In this document: positions 40,150-40,593 of the stretch, piece after piece | How positions within the stretch are numbered: position 1 is the stretch's first letter | Layout of the letters: the number at the start of each line of letters is the position of its first letter | From: Synechococcus sp. CS-1325 | GTDB lineage: Bacteria > Cyanobacteriota > Cyanobacteriia > PCC-6307 > Cyanobiaceae | Direction of reading: 5' to 3' | Length of the DNA stretch: 40,593 nt | Assembly (NCBI GenBank): GCA_025128135.1 | Contig: JAHLYW010000015.1 | Location: 1-40,593 of the forward strand | Program-made: the position numbers and the translations under genes | The notes under the pieces: model-generated | Database searches by the model: none | The model's input: the letters and a program-made list of their open reading frames with translations, nothing else | Told to the model about the DNA's origin: nothing

Positions 40150-40593
40150 GCGACCAGATAACCCTCCAGCCGGCGGGACTGGGAGCGGATGCCGTCCAGG
40201 GCGCGGCGCTCCAGGTTGCGGGTCTTGTCGCGGCTCATGCCCAGGGTTCTGGCAATCGACGTGAGGCTCATCGGCTCTTCCACGTCGATGCCGTAGCGCA
40301 TCTTCAGCACATCACGCTGCAGCTCCGGCAGTTGCTCCAGCAGCGCCCGCATGTCACCCCGCAGGCACTCGCTGTCCACGTTCTCCTCCGGCAACGTGCC
40401 ATCCCCCTGCAGCAGATCCAGCAGTTCGGTGTCTTCGCCGTCGCCCACCTTCGTTTCCAGGCTCACCGGTTGCCGCGCCCGGCAAAGCAGATCCTTCACC
40501 TCCTCCTCCGGCAGCTCCACAGCCACCGCCAGCTCGCTCAGGGTGGGTGTGCGGCCCAGCTCCTGGCTCAGTTCCCGCTGGCCTTTCTTCAGC
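40146..40593 (-). CDS. RpoD-like sigma-70 factor, C-terminal part (partial)
   Basis: The frame is open from the window edge (LKKGQRELSQELGRTPTLSE) to a TAG at 40146, giving about 148 C-terminal residues. Region 3 includes LSELAVAVELPEEEVKDLL and PVSLETKVGDGED. Region 4 includes LLEQLPELQRDVLKMRYGID and the -35 binding helix-turn-helix SLTSIARTLGMSRDKTRNLE. It ends RRLEGYLVA. The short C-terminus and SigA-like region 4 point to a primary-like (group 2) factor; the exact member cannot be named without the N-terminus. Confidence 0.92.
   Translation of the reverse strand, partial: LKKGQRELSQELGRTPTLSELAVAVELPEEEVKDLLCRARQPVSLETKVGDGEDTELLDLLQGDGTLPEENVDSECLRGDMRALLEQLPELQRDVLKMRYGIDVEEPMSLTSIARTLGMSRDKTRNLERRALDGIRSQSRRLEGYLVA

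Noticed and set aside
1..40593. tRNA, rRNA, CRISPR array or prophage genes
   Set aside because: Spacers were read for the TTCGA-type T-loop, regular repeat-spacer patterns and phage structural motifs; none was found.

Overview
The window looks like a chromosomal segment of a high-GC unicellular cyanobacterium of the Synechococcus/Cyanobium group. The evidence is strongly GC-rich coding, very short spacers, many GTG/TTG starts, 4-bp stop/start overlaps, TAGNNT-type -10 boxes just upstream of starts, and typical cyanobacterial genes: an ABC1/UbiB-type kinase, a CbiT-like methyltransferase, a DUF2993 lipid-binding protein, a group III Orn/Lys/Arg decarboxylase and an RpoD-like sigma factor. No tRNA, rRNA, CRISPR array or prophage was seen.

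Layout. 0-3.3 kb: a partial glycosyltransferase and a metallophosphoesterase diverge from nadA, which is followed by a ligase-associated MBL exonuclease. 3.3-5.6 kb: a short tandem repeat, a small membrane-protein ORF and a secreted RTX protein lie between the exonuclease and its usual partner, an ATP-dependent DNA ligase (5.6-7.4 kb). A DUF4178 gene follows. 8.1-18.5 kb is an accessory stretch: a broken IS3-type orfA, an MscS channel, small membrane and secreted proteins, an LprI-like protein, a lower-GC block (about 12.4-15.6 kb) with a TAP-type hydrolase, and a CPBP protease, with low coding density. 18.5-26 kb returns to compact core-like genes: a membrane-fused aminopropyltransferase with two membrane partners, divergent from DUF350 - DEXH helicase - PspA-like - membrane-anchored PstS-like protein. 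26-29.9 kb: small proteins, a large AAA+/membrane ferredoxin fusion, a GST and the PdeM-type nuclease. 29.9-40.6 kb: CBS protein, CDP-alcohol phosphatidyltransferase, GldA-like dehydrogenase, alpha/beta hydrolase, outer-membrane barrel, DUF2993, cdsA, cbiT, decarboxylase, ABC1 kinase, a membrane protein and the sigma factor.

How the genes may work together. All four proteins of the ligase-associated DNA damage response set (MBL exonuclease, ATP ligase, DEXH helicase, PdeM phosphoesterase) are present, but spread over about 27 kb. The helicase lies inside an operon-like run with genes of the type found around PspA envelope-stress systems (DUF350, PspA, with DUF4178 and an aminopropyltransferase nearby). 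The simplest reading is that a repair plus membrane-stress neighbourhood was split by two accessory insertions (about 3.3-5.6 kb and 8.1-18.5 kb). A second notable item is a protein that joins a degenerate sigma54-activator-like AAA+ domain to a NapH/NosR-like membrane iron-sulfur domain.
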